Origin: Bog-950 sp046329515
Lineage (GTDB): Bacteria > Bacteroidota > Bacteroidia > Chitinophagales > LD1
NCBI GenBank assembly: GCA_046329515.1
Contig: JAXLUM010000002.1
Coordinates: 992,001-1,056,000 of the forward strand
Length of the DNA: 64,000 bases
Direction: 5' to 3'
Both the position numbers and the translations under genes were made by a program. How positions within the stretch are numbered: position 1 is the stretch's first letter; the number at the start of each line of letters is the position of its first letter. Positions 8,112 to 16,095 of the stretch are shown here, one piece after another. A model generated the notes under the pieces. That model did no database searches. It worked only from the letters and a program-made list of their open reading frames with translations, and was not told where the DNA came from.

Positions 8112-8133
8112 GGGGGCTTTAGCCCCCTTTTTT
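8112..8133 (+). terminator. Rho-independent terminator after paralog 3
   Basis: GGGGGC (8112-8117), loop TTTA, GCCCCC (8122-8127), then a T run. Confidence 0.85.
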
Positions 8134-8385
8134 ATTGGCTTGCAGCTAAAAAGAGGCATGCCATAAGCGATAAATACGGGCAGGGGGCTTAAATATCAGC
8201 CGTAAAACATGCATAAACTGTTGAAAAACATACTATTATAAGACAAAACAGGCTTCTTGGCTCTATTTTCAGGGTATTTTGCCCTTCTATTTCATTTTAC
8301 GCTCTAATTCTTTTTATTTGCCGTCCCTTTTTGGGGTGGGTATGCCTATTGGGTAAACCCATACAGTTAAAACATAACCTTTTAT
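8134..8385. other. Non-coding gap upstream of the PpiD-like gene
   Basis: About 250 bases, AT-rich, with no convincing ORF, RNA gene or repeat. It must hold the promoter of the following gene, but I see no clean TAnnTTTG element; a T-rich stretch ending TATTTG at 8315-8320 is the nearest. Confidence 0.5.
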
Positions 8386-10527
8386 ATGGCAGTTATTGGA
8401 AAAATCCGTCAATACACCGGTTTCCTGATTTTTATAATAGGCGCCTCAATTGTGGGCTTCCTTATTATGGATGCAACCAACTCGCAGTTTAGCGTGTTAC
8501 GTGGCCGTAAAGATTACATCGGTAAAGTAAACGGCGAAAAGATTGGCTATAACGATTTTGAAAAGAAAGTATCGGAAAACGAAAAGGCCTACGAAGCACA
8601 ATTACGTGGCGCATCGCTTACTGATGACATGCGCGAAGGTTTGCGCATGCGCACCTGGACCGATATGGTAGATGATATGGTTATGGGTAAAGTGTACGAT
8701 AACGTTGGTATTAATGTTACTACCGATGAAATGGTAGAATTGGTATCAGGCGATAACGTATCACCACAAATTTCAGGTGCACAGGCTTTCCGCAATCCTC
8801 AAACAGGCCAGTTTGATAAAACGATGGTACAAATGTACCTTAGCCGTTTAGACCAGGACCCTGAAGGTGTTGAACCCGGCACTTTAAAGCGCGAGTGGAA
8901 CAACTTTGAAAAACAACTGAAGCAACAACAGTTCCGCAGCAAATACGAAACCATTATCAGCAAGGGCTTAACACCTCCAAGCTGGATGGCTGAAATGAGC
9001 TACTACGACCAGGCCCGCACTGTAGATTTCCAATATGTTGCCCTGCCTTATAACGAGATTAACGATAATGACGTTAAAGTTACTGATGAAGATTTAAAGA
9101 AATACATTGACGAGCACCCTGCTAAGTTTAAGCAGGAAGAAGAAAGCCGTAAAGTACAATACGTAGTTTTCCCGATTGTGCCTTCTGCTGCTGATAGCGC
9201 TAAAACCGTTAAGAATCTTGAAGAGCGTCGTGCTGAATTTGCTGCACAAAAAACAGTTTCTGATGACTCCGTTTTCGTAAAGCTTTACTCTCAAACTCCT
9301 TTTGATGAAGTTTACTATTCATCAGAGAAATTGATTTCGCCAATTAAGGATACCCTGTTTACCCAGCCTGTTGGCACCTTAGTGGGCCCTTACCTGGAAG
9401 GCAACATGTATAAGATTGCCAAAGTAAGCGACCGCAAGCAGATAGCAGACTCTGTTCGCCTGCGCGAAATCCGCATCTCTTTCAACGGTGTAACTACACA
9501 GGAACAGCAATATGCACGCATGCGTTATATGGATAGCATCTTTAAGATGTTAGACAGCAACAAAATTGACTTTAACAGCGCTGTTATGTTGTTTAGCGAT
9601 GACACTTTAGGCCGTATGACAGGCGGTGAGGCCGGTTGGGTGCGTTTGGATGAGAAGCCTAAAATGGCAAACGATGTTATCTTCTACCGTTCAGAAAGAG
9701 GCCGTCCTTTACGTTTTGTTGACGAGCAACTGAATAGCTGGATTATTGCTGTAATAACTGATGTTAAGACGTCAAAAACCGGCGTGTTAGCTACTTACTT
9801 AAGCGAAGAAATAAGCGTTGGTGAGCAAACCCAGCAGGACATTGCTTCTGCCGCCAGCAACTTTGCCAGTAACAACCAAAGCGCTGAGAAATTTGCTGAA
9901 GCTGCCAAGAAAGCTAACCTGCAATTACGCACTGCAGAAAATGTACGCAAAGAAGATTACAGCATATACGGCTTAGGCAGCGCACGCAAACTGGTTAAGT
10001 GGGCGTTTGATGCCAAGAAAGGGGAAGTATCTACTCCTATAGTATTAAATGATAAGCACATTGTTGCTTTATTGGATGTAATACGCGCTAAGGGCACACC
10101 TGATGTTGATGCCGTGCGCGATGCGGTTAAACCTGAAGTATTGTTAGAGAAGAAATACGAAATGCTGGCTAAGAAAATTACGGATGCCAAAGGTTCTTCA
10201 GCGGATGATTTAGGTGCTAAAGTCGGCAAGCCGGCTATGATGGCCCAACAGGCTTCATTTGCTAACCCTGCTGTTAACGGCGCTTACGAACCAACTGTAG
10301 TTGCTACGGCTTTAGCTACTGCACAAGGCAAGTTATCAGGCCCTGTAAAAGGCCGCAGCGGTGCTTATGCAGTGCAAACCATTGCCGTTACTGAACCGGC
10401 CAAACCAACTGACCTTATGATGGCTGTATTCCAATTAAAGCAGCGTTTTATGGGTAAGGCCCAGGGTGCAGCGGAAGTTCACCGCAAAATTGCCAAGATT
10501 GAAGACGACCGTTTAGACTTCCAATAA
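8386..10527 (+). CDS. PpiD-like membrane-anchored periplasmic chaperone with SurA-type N-terminus and PPIase-like domain
   Basis: A 713-residue protein anchored by one N-terminal membrane helix (GFLIFIIGASIVGFLIMDA, about 12-30) with the rest in the periplasm. The layout is that of PpiD: a SurA-N-like helical region (about 35-190), then a parvulin-type prolyl isomerase region around residues 355-450 with the G-G-E-A-G-W-V signature, then a long C-terminal segment. Such proteins help outer-membrane and periplasmic proteins fold. Length is typical for Bacteroidota PpiD homologs. The gene stands alone between terminators. Whether isomerase activity is retained is not decided, as PpiD parvulin domains are often inactive. 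Confidence 0.88.
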   Translation: MAVIGKIRQYTGFLIFIIGASIVGFLIMDATNSQFSVLRGRKDYIGKVNGEKIGYNDFEKKVSENEKAYEAQLRGASLTDDMREGLRMRTWTDMVDDMVMGKVYDNVGINVTTDEMVELVSGDNVSPQISGAQAFRNPQTGQFDKTMVQMYLSRLDQDPEGVEPGTLKREWNNFEKQLKQQQFRSKYETIISKGLTPPSWMAEMSYYDQARTVDFQYVALPYNEINDNDVKVTDEDLKKYIDEHPAKFKQEEESRKVQYVVFPIVPSAADSAKTVKNLEERRAEFAAQKTVSDDSVFVKLYSQTPFDEVYYSSEKLISPIKDTLFTQPVGTLVGPYLEGNMYKIAKVSDRKQIADSVRLREIRISFNGVTTQEQQYARMRYMDSIFKMLDSNKIDFNSAVMLFSDDTLGRMTGGEAGWVRLDEKPKMANDVIFYRSERGRPLRFVDEQLNSWIIAVITDVKTSKTGVLATYLSEEISVGEQTQQDIASAASNFASNNQSAEKFAEAAKKANLQLRTAENVRKEDYSIYGLGSARKLVKWAFDAKKGEVSTPIVLNDKHIVALLDVIRAKGTPDVDAVRDAVKPEVLLEKKYEMLAKKITDAKGSSADDLGAKVGKPAMMAQQASFANPAVNGAYEPTVVATALATAQGKLSGPVKGRSGAYAVQTIAVTEPAKPTDLMMAVFQLKQRFMGKAQGAAEVHRKIAKIEDDRLDFQ

Positions 10528-10548
10528 AAAAACATAAAAGCTATTGTT

Positions 10549-10589
10549 CAGCCCCGGATTGATAATGAAGTCCGGGGCTGATTTTTTTT
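10549..10589 (+). terminator. Rho-independent terminator after the PpiD-like gene
   Basis: CAGCCCCGGA (10549-10558) pairs fully with TCCGGGGCTG (10571-10580) around a 12-base loop, followed by eight T. Confidence 0.92.
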
Positions 10590-10609
10590 AAAGCAGTATC
10601 TTTACCCTT

Positions 10610-11128
10610 ATGGACGTTAAGCCGATTGTAAACCGTGTAGCCCAAAAGGCTATTATAAGTGTTGATTTAGAGGACTACTTCCCTAAACAGGAAGAAGTGG
10701 CGGTTATTGATTTAAAGGACTACTTATTTAAGGGGTTAATTCTTAAAGAAGCTGACTTTCGCGAAGTAGTAAATAATACCGACTGGAAAACATACACCGG
10801 TAAGTACGTAGTTGTTTATTGCAGTACTAACGCAATTGTGCCTATGTGGGCCTATATGGTTTTAAGTGCTGAAGTAAGCGCCTACGCAAAAGATGTAGCC
10901 TGCAGCACTCCTGAACATGCTACGGAAATATTTCTTTACCGTAACCTGGCCAAGCTGGATATGGAGCAGTTTAAAGGCCAGCGCGTAGTTATTAAGGGTT
11001 GTGGCGACCGTAAGGTGCCTGAGGCGGCCTACGTGCAGCTAACCGCCCAATTAAGCGGCATTGCCCGCGTTATTATGTATGGTGAGCCATGCAGTATGGT
11101 TCCTGTTTTTAAAAAAGCAATTGATTAA
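10610..11128 (+). CDS. DUF2480 family protein
   Basis: A 172-residue soluble protein that matches the DUF2480 family, conserved in Bacteroidota and of unknown function. Features visible: the opening VNRVAQKAIISVDLEDYFP, the LKDYLFKGLILKEADFR segment (about 35-51), a central VVVYCSTNAIVPMWAYM stretch (about 67-83) and a late VIKGCGDRKVPEAAYVQLT motif (about 131-149). No signal peptide. It is followed without a gap by the lytic transglycosylase, so the two are probably co-transcribed. No activity can be inferred from sequence. Confidence 0.85.
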   Translation: MDVKPIVNRVAQKAIISVDLEDYFPKQEEVAVIDLKDYLFKGLILKEADFREVVNNTDWKTYTGKYVVVYCSTNAIVPMWAYMVLSAEVSAYAKDVACSTPEHATEIFLYRNLAKLDMEQFKGQRVVIKGCGDRKVPEAAYVQLTAQLSGIARVIMYGEPCSMVPVFKKAID

Positions 11129-11129
11129 G

Positions 11130-12095
11130 GTGGAGAATAAGTATAGGATAGCGCTTATTGCAGTAGTGTGCCTGGCACTGGGTTTTATTTCGGCCAAAGT
11201 GGTAGAGCGGTATAAGCATTATTACGATAAGCAGGTAAATATATTTACAGCAACAGCTAATGAGTGCCCGGGTATAAAGTGGTCGGTTGCTATTGACAGT
11301 ACGGATAAGGCTTACCCCGTTGCTGTAGAAGGCGACTTGTATTTTGCCGGTGAGCGTGTACCCTTGGAAGACCAGGATGTGCGCGAGCGTATTGAGCGCG
11401 AATTGCAGGTAGCGGTTTACTGGCATAGCAACACGCTTATGAATATGAAAATGGCCAACCGCTATTTTGGCGATATTGAAAAGATATTGGCTGCTAACGG
11501 GGTGCCATCAGATTTTAAATACCTGGCCCTTATTGAAAGCAATTTGCGAAACGAAACCAGCCCCGCCGGTGCAGTTGGCGTGTGGCAGCTATTAAAAGAA
11601 ACCGCTAAAATTTATGGCCTGCAGGTAGATAGCGAAGTAGATGAGCGCTACGACTACGAAAAAAGCGCCGTAGCGGCCTGCAAGTACTTTAACCAGGCAA
11701 AAAATGAGTTGGGTAACTGGACCATTGCCGCAGCAAGCTATAATCTGGGCCTTGCCGGTATGAAGGATCGTGTTGCCGACCAAAAGACCAACAACTATTA
11801 CGACATGTTTTTTAACCAGGAAACCAGCCGTTACCTGCCGCGTATGATTGCCATGAAAATCATCTTCAGCAATCCTGAAAAGGCCGGTTTTTACGTAAAA
11901 ACAGATGATTTATACCAGCCTTACAGCTACAAAACGGTTACAGTGGATAGCTCTATAAGCAGTATTGCTGACTTTGCGGCGCAGTATAACCTTAAGTATA
12001 AGCACATAAAAATCCTGAATCCGTGGTTGCGGGATGCTAAACTGACCAATAAGGACAAAAAGCGCTACGAAATCAAAATTCTGAATATCAACTAA
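11130..12095 (+). CDS. Membrane-anchored lytic transglycosylase (SLT/MltD-like)
   Basis: About 321 residues with an N-terminal membrane helix (IALIAVVCLALGFISA, 7-22) and a periplasmic SLT lysozyme-like domain (about 110-260). The catalytic glutamate is in ALIESNLRN (E136), followed by SPAGAVGVWQLLKETAKIYG, the typical G-x-x-G-x-x-Q region, and AAASYNLGLAGM. The C-terminus (about 275-320) reads like a LysM-type peptidoglycan-binding unit with KILNPWLRD. It cleaves peptidoglycan glycan strands. I chose GTG at 11130, two bases after the DUF2480 stop; the in-frame ATG at 11061 would overlap that gene by 68 bases and adds a poor N-terminus. TTG 11121 is another option. Confidence 0.85.
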   Translation: MENKYRIALIAVVCLALGFISAKVVERYKHYYDKQVNIFTATANECPGIKWSVAIDSTDKAYPVAVEGDLYFAGERVPLEDQDVRERIERELQVAVYWHSNTLMNMKMANRYFGDIEKILAANGVPSDFKYLALIESNLRNETSPAGAVGVWQLLKETAKIYGLQVDSEVDERYDYEKSAVAACKYFNQAKNELGNWTIAAASYNLGLAGMKDRVADQKTNNYYDMFFNQETSRYLPRMIAMKIIFSNPEKAGFYVKTDDLYQPYSYKTVTVDSSISSIADFAAQYNLKYKHIKILNPWLRDAKLTNKDKKRYEIKILNIN

Positions 12096-12098
12096 AGG

Positions 12099-12129
12099 TT
12101 TGGCGAAATGCCATTAAATTTTACTTTTG
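12099..12129 (+). promoter_or_regulatory. Predicted promoter of tRNA-Phe
   Basis: TTTG at 12099-12102 (-33) and TACTTTTG at 12122-12129 (-7, matches TAnnTTTG), 19 bases apart, with the tRNA starting 17 bases further on. Confidence 0.65.
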
Positions 12130-12145
12130 CCCTCCCAAATTCAAC

Positions 12146-12218
12146 GGTTTGGTAGCTCAGTTGGTAGAGCAAAGGACTGAAAATCCTTGTGTCGGGGGTT
12201 CGATTCCCTCCCAAACCA
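12146..12218 (+). tRNA. tRNA-Phe (GAA)
   Basis: A 73-base cloverleaf. Acceptor stem GGTTTGG (12146-12152) pairs with CCAAACC (12211-12217), discriminator A at 12218. The anticodon stem AAGGA/TCCTT (12172-12176/12184-12188) holds loop CTGAAAA with anticodon GAA at 12179-12181, reading Phe codons. The D-arm TAGCTCAGTTGGTAGAGC and T-loop TTCGATT are standard. The 3' CCA is not encoded. Confidence 0.97.
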
Positions 12219-12224
12219 CAAATT

Positions 12225-12252
12225 AAACCCTGCTTAACGGCGGGGTTTTTTG
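12225..12252 (+). terminator. Terminator after tRNA-Phe
   Basis: AAACCCTGC (12225-12233) pairs with GCGGGGTTT (12240-12248) with one G-T wobble, loop TTAACG, then more T. Confidence 0.8.
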
Positions 12253-12324
12253 TTTTTAGGCTCTTGCCTCCGGCTAGTTGCACGCCCCCTAAAGAATGCT
12301 CAATTTTACCAAAACGCTTCGCGA

Positions 12325-13608
12325 ATGGATTCATACGGAAACATACTGTTGGTGGCTATGCCCATTTTCCTGCTGCTGATTTTAATTGAAATGTTTTGGG
12401 GATGGTGGAAGAAGGGAGAACATCAGCCGGTGGTGGATACAGTATCAAGCCTTACCTCGGGCATGACCAATATTTTAAAAAGCACACTGGGCTTAACGTT
12501 GGTAATTGTATCGTATAGCTGGCTGCAAAGCCATTTGCACTTAAGGCAGTGGCCAAAGGAAAGCGCATGGCCTTACGTTATTACCTTTTTCTTTATTGAT
12601 TTTACCGGCTACTGGGCACACCGCTTTCAGCACCGGGTAAACTTTTTCTGGAGCCACCACATTGTGCATCACAGCAGCGAAGAGTTTAACCTGCCCTGTG
12701 CACTAAGGCAGGAAATTGCCGTGCTAACCAATGTGTATACACTTATGATGATACCGCTTGCTGTAATTGGTATTGCACCTGAAGTACTGGCTATTGTGGG
12801 TCCTATTCATTTGTTCAGCCAGTTTTGGTACCATACCCGTTACATAGGCAAAATGGGTTGGGTAGAGTATGTTTTAGTAACGCCCTCGCACCACAGGGTG
12901 CACCATGCCATGAACGACCTTTACATGGATAAAAACTTTAGCCAGGTGTTTATAGTTTGGGACAGGCTGTTTGGTACCTACCAGGAAGAACTGGACAGCG
13001 AACCCTGTGTGTATGGCATGCGCCGGCCTGCTCAAACCTGGAATCCGTATATTATAAATTTTAAGCATTTATGGAGTTTGATACTTGATGCCTGGCATAC
13101 GCAAAGCTGGCGCGATAAATTGCGCATTTGGTTTATGCCAACAGGCTGGCGCCCGGCTGATGTGCAGGAACGCTACCCTTTGTTTACTATAAGCCATATG
13201 AACGAGTTAAAAAAATATGACCCTGTTTATAGCAAGCTGTTGCGTGCATTCAGCATTGTGCACCTAAGCGCTGTGTTTTTGCTGCTATGTTTCCTGTTTT
13301 ATCGTTTCGGCGAAATAACAGAGCGCGAAGCTTTTATAAACGGCGTTTTTCTGCTGGCTGCCATATTCGGCTTTACGTCCTTTTTAGATAAGAAGGCCTA
13401 TGGTTTGGTTGCGATGCTAGCCGTTGCCGGTGCAGTGGTTGCTTATTGTCTGCTAAACGGGGAGTGGTTTGGTTTAAATGCTTTTATGCCGTATGGTTCG
13501 TTTGTAGTTACGCTGTACTTTTTGCTTAGCTCCTTATGTGCCGTTTGGTTTTACGCCCGAGAGTTTAAGCCGGCTGAACAACTTGCTACCGAAGGCAGTG
13601 TTATATGA
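12325..13608 (+). CDS. Sterol desaturase / fatty acid hydroxylase family membrane protein
   Basis: A 427-residue multi-pass protein with the eight-histidine pattern of the fatty acid hydroxylase superfamily: HRFQH (about 94-98), HHIVHHS (about 104-110) and HHRVHH (about 188-193), which bind a di-iron centre. Helices lie around residues 8-28, 45-65, 75-92 and 125-165; the C-terminal 120 residues add three or four helices. Relatives include alkylglycerol monooxygenase and sterol desaturases, so a lipid hydroxylation or ether-cleaving activity at the membrane is likely, substrate unknown. The start ATG 12325 gives a natural N-terminus; the frame continues upstream to 12250 but overlaps the tRNA terminator. 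Confidence 0.87.
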   Translation: MDSYGNILLVAMPIFLLLILIEMFWGWWKKGEHQPVVDTVSSLTSGMTNILKSTLGLTLVIVSYSWLQSHLHLRQWPKESAWPYVITFFFIDFTGYWAHRFQHRVNFFWSHHIVHHSSEEFNLPCALRQEIAVLTNVYTLMMIPLAVIGIAPEVLAIVGPIHLFSQFWYHTRYIGKMGWVEYVLVTPSHHRVHHAMNDLYMDKNFSQVFIVWDRLFGTYQEELDSEPCVYGMRRPAQTWNPYIINFKHLWSLILDAWHTQSWRDKLRIWFMPTGWRPADVQERYPLFTISHMNELKKYDPVYSKLLRAFSIVHLSAVFLLLCFLFYRFGEITEREAFINGVFLLAAIFGFTSFLDKKAYGLVAMLAVAGAVVAYCLLNGEWFGLNAFMPYGSFVVTLYFLLSSLCAVWFYAREFKPAEQLATEGSVI

Positions 13609-13654
13609 TTGCGGTTACATTAACAATTAAGCCCAATTGACTGACTTCGCTCAT

Positions 13655-13684
13655 TTTGCGCCGTAACGCATAGCTTTAATTTTG
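13655..13684 (+). promoter_or_regulatory. Predicted promoter of the di-heme peroxidase gene
   Basis: TTTG (13655-13658) and TAATTTTG (13677-13684), 18 bases apart, match the Bacteroidota -33/-7 consensus, 32 bases before the ATG. Confidence 0.6.
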
Positions 13685-13716
13685 TTTCATCTCTTAATGA
13701 ACCAAACCCGTGGAGT

Positions 13717-14784
13717 ATGAAACGATTAATGTATTTACCAATTGCCGCACTGGCATTGTTTGCGGCCTGTAACAACCAACAACCTAAAGAAACGGAAACA
13801 CCTGCAGCAGCAGCCGTATCACCTGAAGACAAAGAATTATTGGAAAATGCGCAGGCTATGTTTAAGCCCCTGCCTGCCACTGCAGAAAAAGCAGAGAACA
13901 AGTTAACGCCTGAGAAAATTGCCTTGGGTAAAATGCTTTACTACGATACACGCTTAAGTAAAACAGGCAACAACAGCTGCAACAGCTGCCACAACCTTAA
14001 CACCTTTGGTGTAGATAACCTACCAACCAGCAAAGGTGATGCAGGCAAATTCGGCGCGCGTAACTCCCCAACGGTATTAAATGCCGCCACACACGATTTT
14101 CAGTTTTGGGATGGCCGTGCAAAAGATGTTGAAGAGCAAGCCGGTATGCCGGTGTTAAACCCTGCAGAAATGGCAATGCCAAGCAAAGACTTTGTGGTAA
14201 ATAAACTGAAGGGCATAGCTGAATACAAGGAGATGTTTAAAGCAGCTTTTCCGGATGATAAAGATGCCCTTACTTATGCTAATATGGAAAATGCCATAGG
14301 CGCTTTTGAAAGGACACTAATTACCCCTTCAGCCTTTGACAAATACCTTGGTGGTGATATACAGGCTTTAAATGCTGATGAGCGTGCAGGATTAAAACAA
14401 TTTATTACTGTGGGCTGCAATCAATGCCACATAGGTAGCAACCTTGGCGGCACCATGTTTCAGAAATTTGGTTTGTATGGCGACTACCGTGCATTGACAA
14501 ACAGCAAAGGCACTGACAACGGCAAAATGGATTTAACCAAACAGGCATCGGATAAGGACATTTTTAAAGTGCCCGGTATGCGTAATGTGGCTAAAACCCA
14601 ACCGTATTTTCACGATGGCAGTGTAACTGATTTAAAAGAAGCGGTACGCATAATGGGTAAAACCCAGCTTAATAAAGATTTAAGTGAGGCGCAAATCGCC
14701 TCTATTGTAACATTCCTGAATACCCTTACTGCCGATGTGCCTGAAGACGTGAAAAAAGCTCCAGAAGCATTGGCACAGAAATAA
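13717..14784 (+). CDS. Di-heme cytochrome c peroxidase (MauG/CcpA family) lipoprotein
   Basis: A 355-residue periplasmic lipoprotein. The signal peptide ends in a lipobox LFAAC with the lipidated Cys at 18. Two heme-binding motifs are present: CNSCH (88-92) in the N-terminal domain and CNQCH (234-238) in the C-terminal domain, along with the family pattern LGKMLYYDTRLS ahead of the first heme and RNVAKTQPYFHDGSV later. The family reduces hydrogen peroxide to water using electrons from small cytochromes, or oxidises protein or other substrates as in MauG. Length is normal. It is monocistronic, with its own promoter and a hairpin terminator. Confidence 0.92.
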   Translation: MKRLMYLPIAALALFAACNNQQPKETETPAAAAVSPEDKELLENAQAMFKPLPATAEKAENKLTPEKIALGKMLYYDTRLSKTGNNSCNSCHNLNTFGVDNLPTSKGDAGKFGARNSPTVLNAATHDFQFWDGRAKDVEEQAGMPVLNPAEMAMPSKDFVVNKLKGIAEYKEMFKAAFPDDKDALTYANMENAIGAFERTLITPSAFDKYLGGDIQALNADERAGLKQFITVGCNQCHIGSNLGGTMFQKFGLYGDYRALTNSKGTDNGKMDLTKQASDKDIFKVPGMRNVAKTQPYFHDGSVTDLKEAVRIMGKTQLNKDLSEAQIASIVTFLNTLTADVPEDVKKAPEALAQK

Positions 14785-14804
14785 AACCTTTTACATCTCC
14801 CCTT

Positions 14805-14847
14805 AAACAAGCAGCATCTCAAAACATGGGAGGTTGCTTGTTTTAAT
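14805..14847 (+). terminator. Terminator after the di-heme peroxidase gene
   Basis: AAACAAGCA (14805-14813) pairs with TGCTTGTTT (14835-14843), with a second inner stem ATCTC/GAGGT, followed by TTAATATT. Confidence 0.7.
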
Positions 14848-14885
14848 ATTATGACATTCTGAATATATTCGACAAAAATTACGTT

Positions 14886-16007
14886 ATGCGAAAGTTGTAT
14901 GTACTTGTTTTCATTTTAGGCGCTCTTGTTTCTTCATGCAAAAAAGATGAAACACCGCAGGATTGCACACCGACAGTGGTAGAAGTAGGCAATGACGTAA
15001 CCACGCCAACCACTTGGGAAGATTGCCATGTATACGTTATAAGCGTAAACCAGATAAGCGTTACAAGCACCCTTACCATTCAACCGGGCGCCATTGTAAA
15101 GTTTAAGGATATTGTTGGCGACAACTCCATAATTGTAAGTAATTCAGGGCGCATTCTTGCTGAAGGAACTGCCTCAAAGCCTATTGTTTTTACCTCTTAT
15201 AAAGATGACAGCAATGGCGGTGATAACAACGGCGATGGAACTGCTACAAGCGCCGCACGTGGTGATTGGGGTGGTATAATCATCAATAGCAATAACTGCC
15301 GCTTTAGCTACTGTAACTTTATGTATGGTGGTGAGGGGCCAAACGTAGGTACCGGTCAGCCAACACTGGAATTTTCGTACTACTATGGTAAAATTGACCA
15401 TTGCACCTTTGCCTATTGTGGTGGCGAAAGCACCTACAATGGTTATGGCGTAGTGGATGCGGTTAGCTGCAACGACCCTCAATTCAGCATTACAAACAGC
15501 ACCTTTTATGGTTGTATTAAACCAATGTTTTTAAACCCGGCCATAAGCGTAGATAATTCCAATACGTTTCACAACCCCAATAATGCTTCAGAAAAAAACC
15601 AGTTAAACGGCATATTTATTACCGGCGACCCTAACGAGCCAACAACCGACGTTAGCTGGGCCGAGGACGAAGTGCCCTTCGTAATTACAGGTTCTATTGG
15701 TATAGGTGATGGATTGAAGCTTATTTTGTCTTCTAACGTTATCATTAAAGTATGCGATCAGCCTTCACCCGGCTACAACCGCATTGATATTAAAGAGGGC
15801 TTTAGTACAATTCAAGGACACGACCTGCCGGGGGTTATTTTTACCAGCTACCACGACGATAGCCATGGTGGTGACACCAACGGTAACGGAAGCGCAACCA
15901 CAGCTACACAAGGAGATTGGTATGGTGTGTTGGACTTGTCGGCAGCTATTGCCACCAACAACCACTGCTATGCCTGGGGCAATATTTACTATGCACAGTA
16001 CCCATAA
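14886..16007 (+). CDS. Lipoprotein with parallel beta-helix-like repeats
   Basis: A 373-residue lipoprotein: the signal peptide ends in LVSSC (Cys 18), followed by KKDETPQDC. The rest is rich in Asn, Gly, Ser, Thr and beta-branched residues and shows the start of a parallel beta-helix, with LTIQPGAIVKFKD, ILAEGTASKPIVFTSYKDDS and GDWGGIIINSNN. A second half repeats the same theme (VIFTSYHDDSHGGDTNGNG, about residues 317-335, matching about 98-116). Such proteins sit on the cell surface or in the periplasm; no catalytic site is recognised. It is monocistronic and ends at a strong bidirectional terminator. Confidence 0.75.
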   Translation: MRKLYVLVFILGALVSSCKKDETPQDCTPTVVEVGNDVTTPTTWEDCHVYVISVNQISVTSTLTIQPGAIVKFKDIVGDNSIIVSNSGRILAEGTASKPIVFTSYKDDSNGGDNNGDGTATSAARGDWGGIIINSNNCRFSYCNFMYGGEGPNVGTGQPTLEFSYYYGKIDHCTFAYCGGESTYNGYGVVDAVSCNDPQFSITNSTFYGCIKPMFLNPAISVDNSNTFHNPNNASEKNQLNGIFITGDPNEPTTDVSWAEDEVPFVITGSIGIGDGLKLILSSNVIIKVCDQPSPGYNRIDIKEGFSTIQGHDLPGVIFTSYHDDSHGGDTNGNGSATTATQGDWYGVLDLSAAIATNNHCYAWGNIYYAQYP

Positions 16008-16034
16008 CCTCCCTTCATGTAAATGCTTAATAAT

Positions 16035-16067
16035 AAAAACAGCCGCTGAATACAGGCGGCTGTTTTT
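16035..16067. terminator. Bidirectional terminator between convergent genes
   Basis: AAAAACAGCCGC (16035-16046) is the exact inverted repeat of GCGGCTGTTTTT (16056-16067) with a 9-base loop. A and T tails on both sides serve the lipoprotein gene (plus) and the TMTC-like gene (minus). Confidence 0.92.
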
Positions 16068-16095
16068 ATTTATGATTATGGTTAATGTTTTACAC

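Noticed and set aside
10597..10604. TATCTTTA as promoter for DUF2480
   Set aside because: It is one base off consensus and ends only 5 bases before the ATG, which would require a leaderless message; too weak to call.
11061..11129. ATG start of the lytic transglycosylase within the DUF2480 gene
   Set aside because: It would overlap a conserved gene by 68 bases; the GTG after the stop gives a standard membrane anchor.
12250..12324. N-terminal extension of the sterol desaturase-family gene
   Set aside because: It starts within the tRNA terminator and the extra residues do not look like protein; ATG 12325 begins right before the first helix.
12092..12334. Minus-strand ORF across the tRNA-Phe gene
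   Set aside because: It overlaps a well-formed tRNA and its terminator and has no recognisable protein features.
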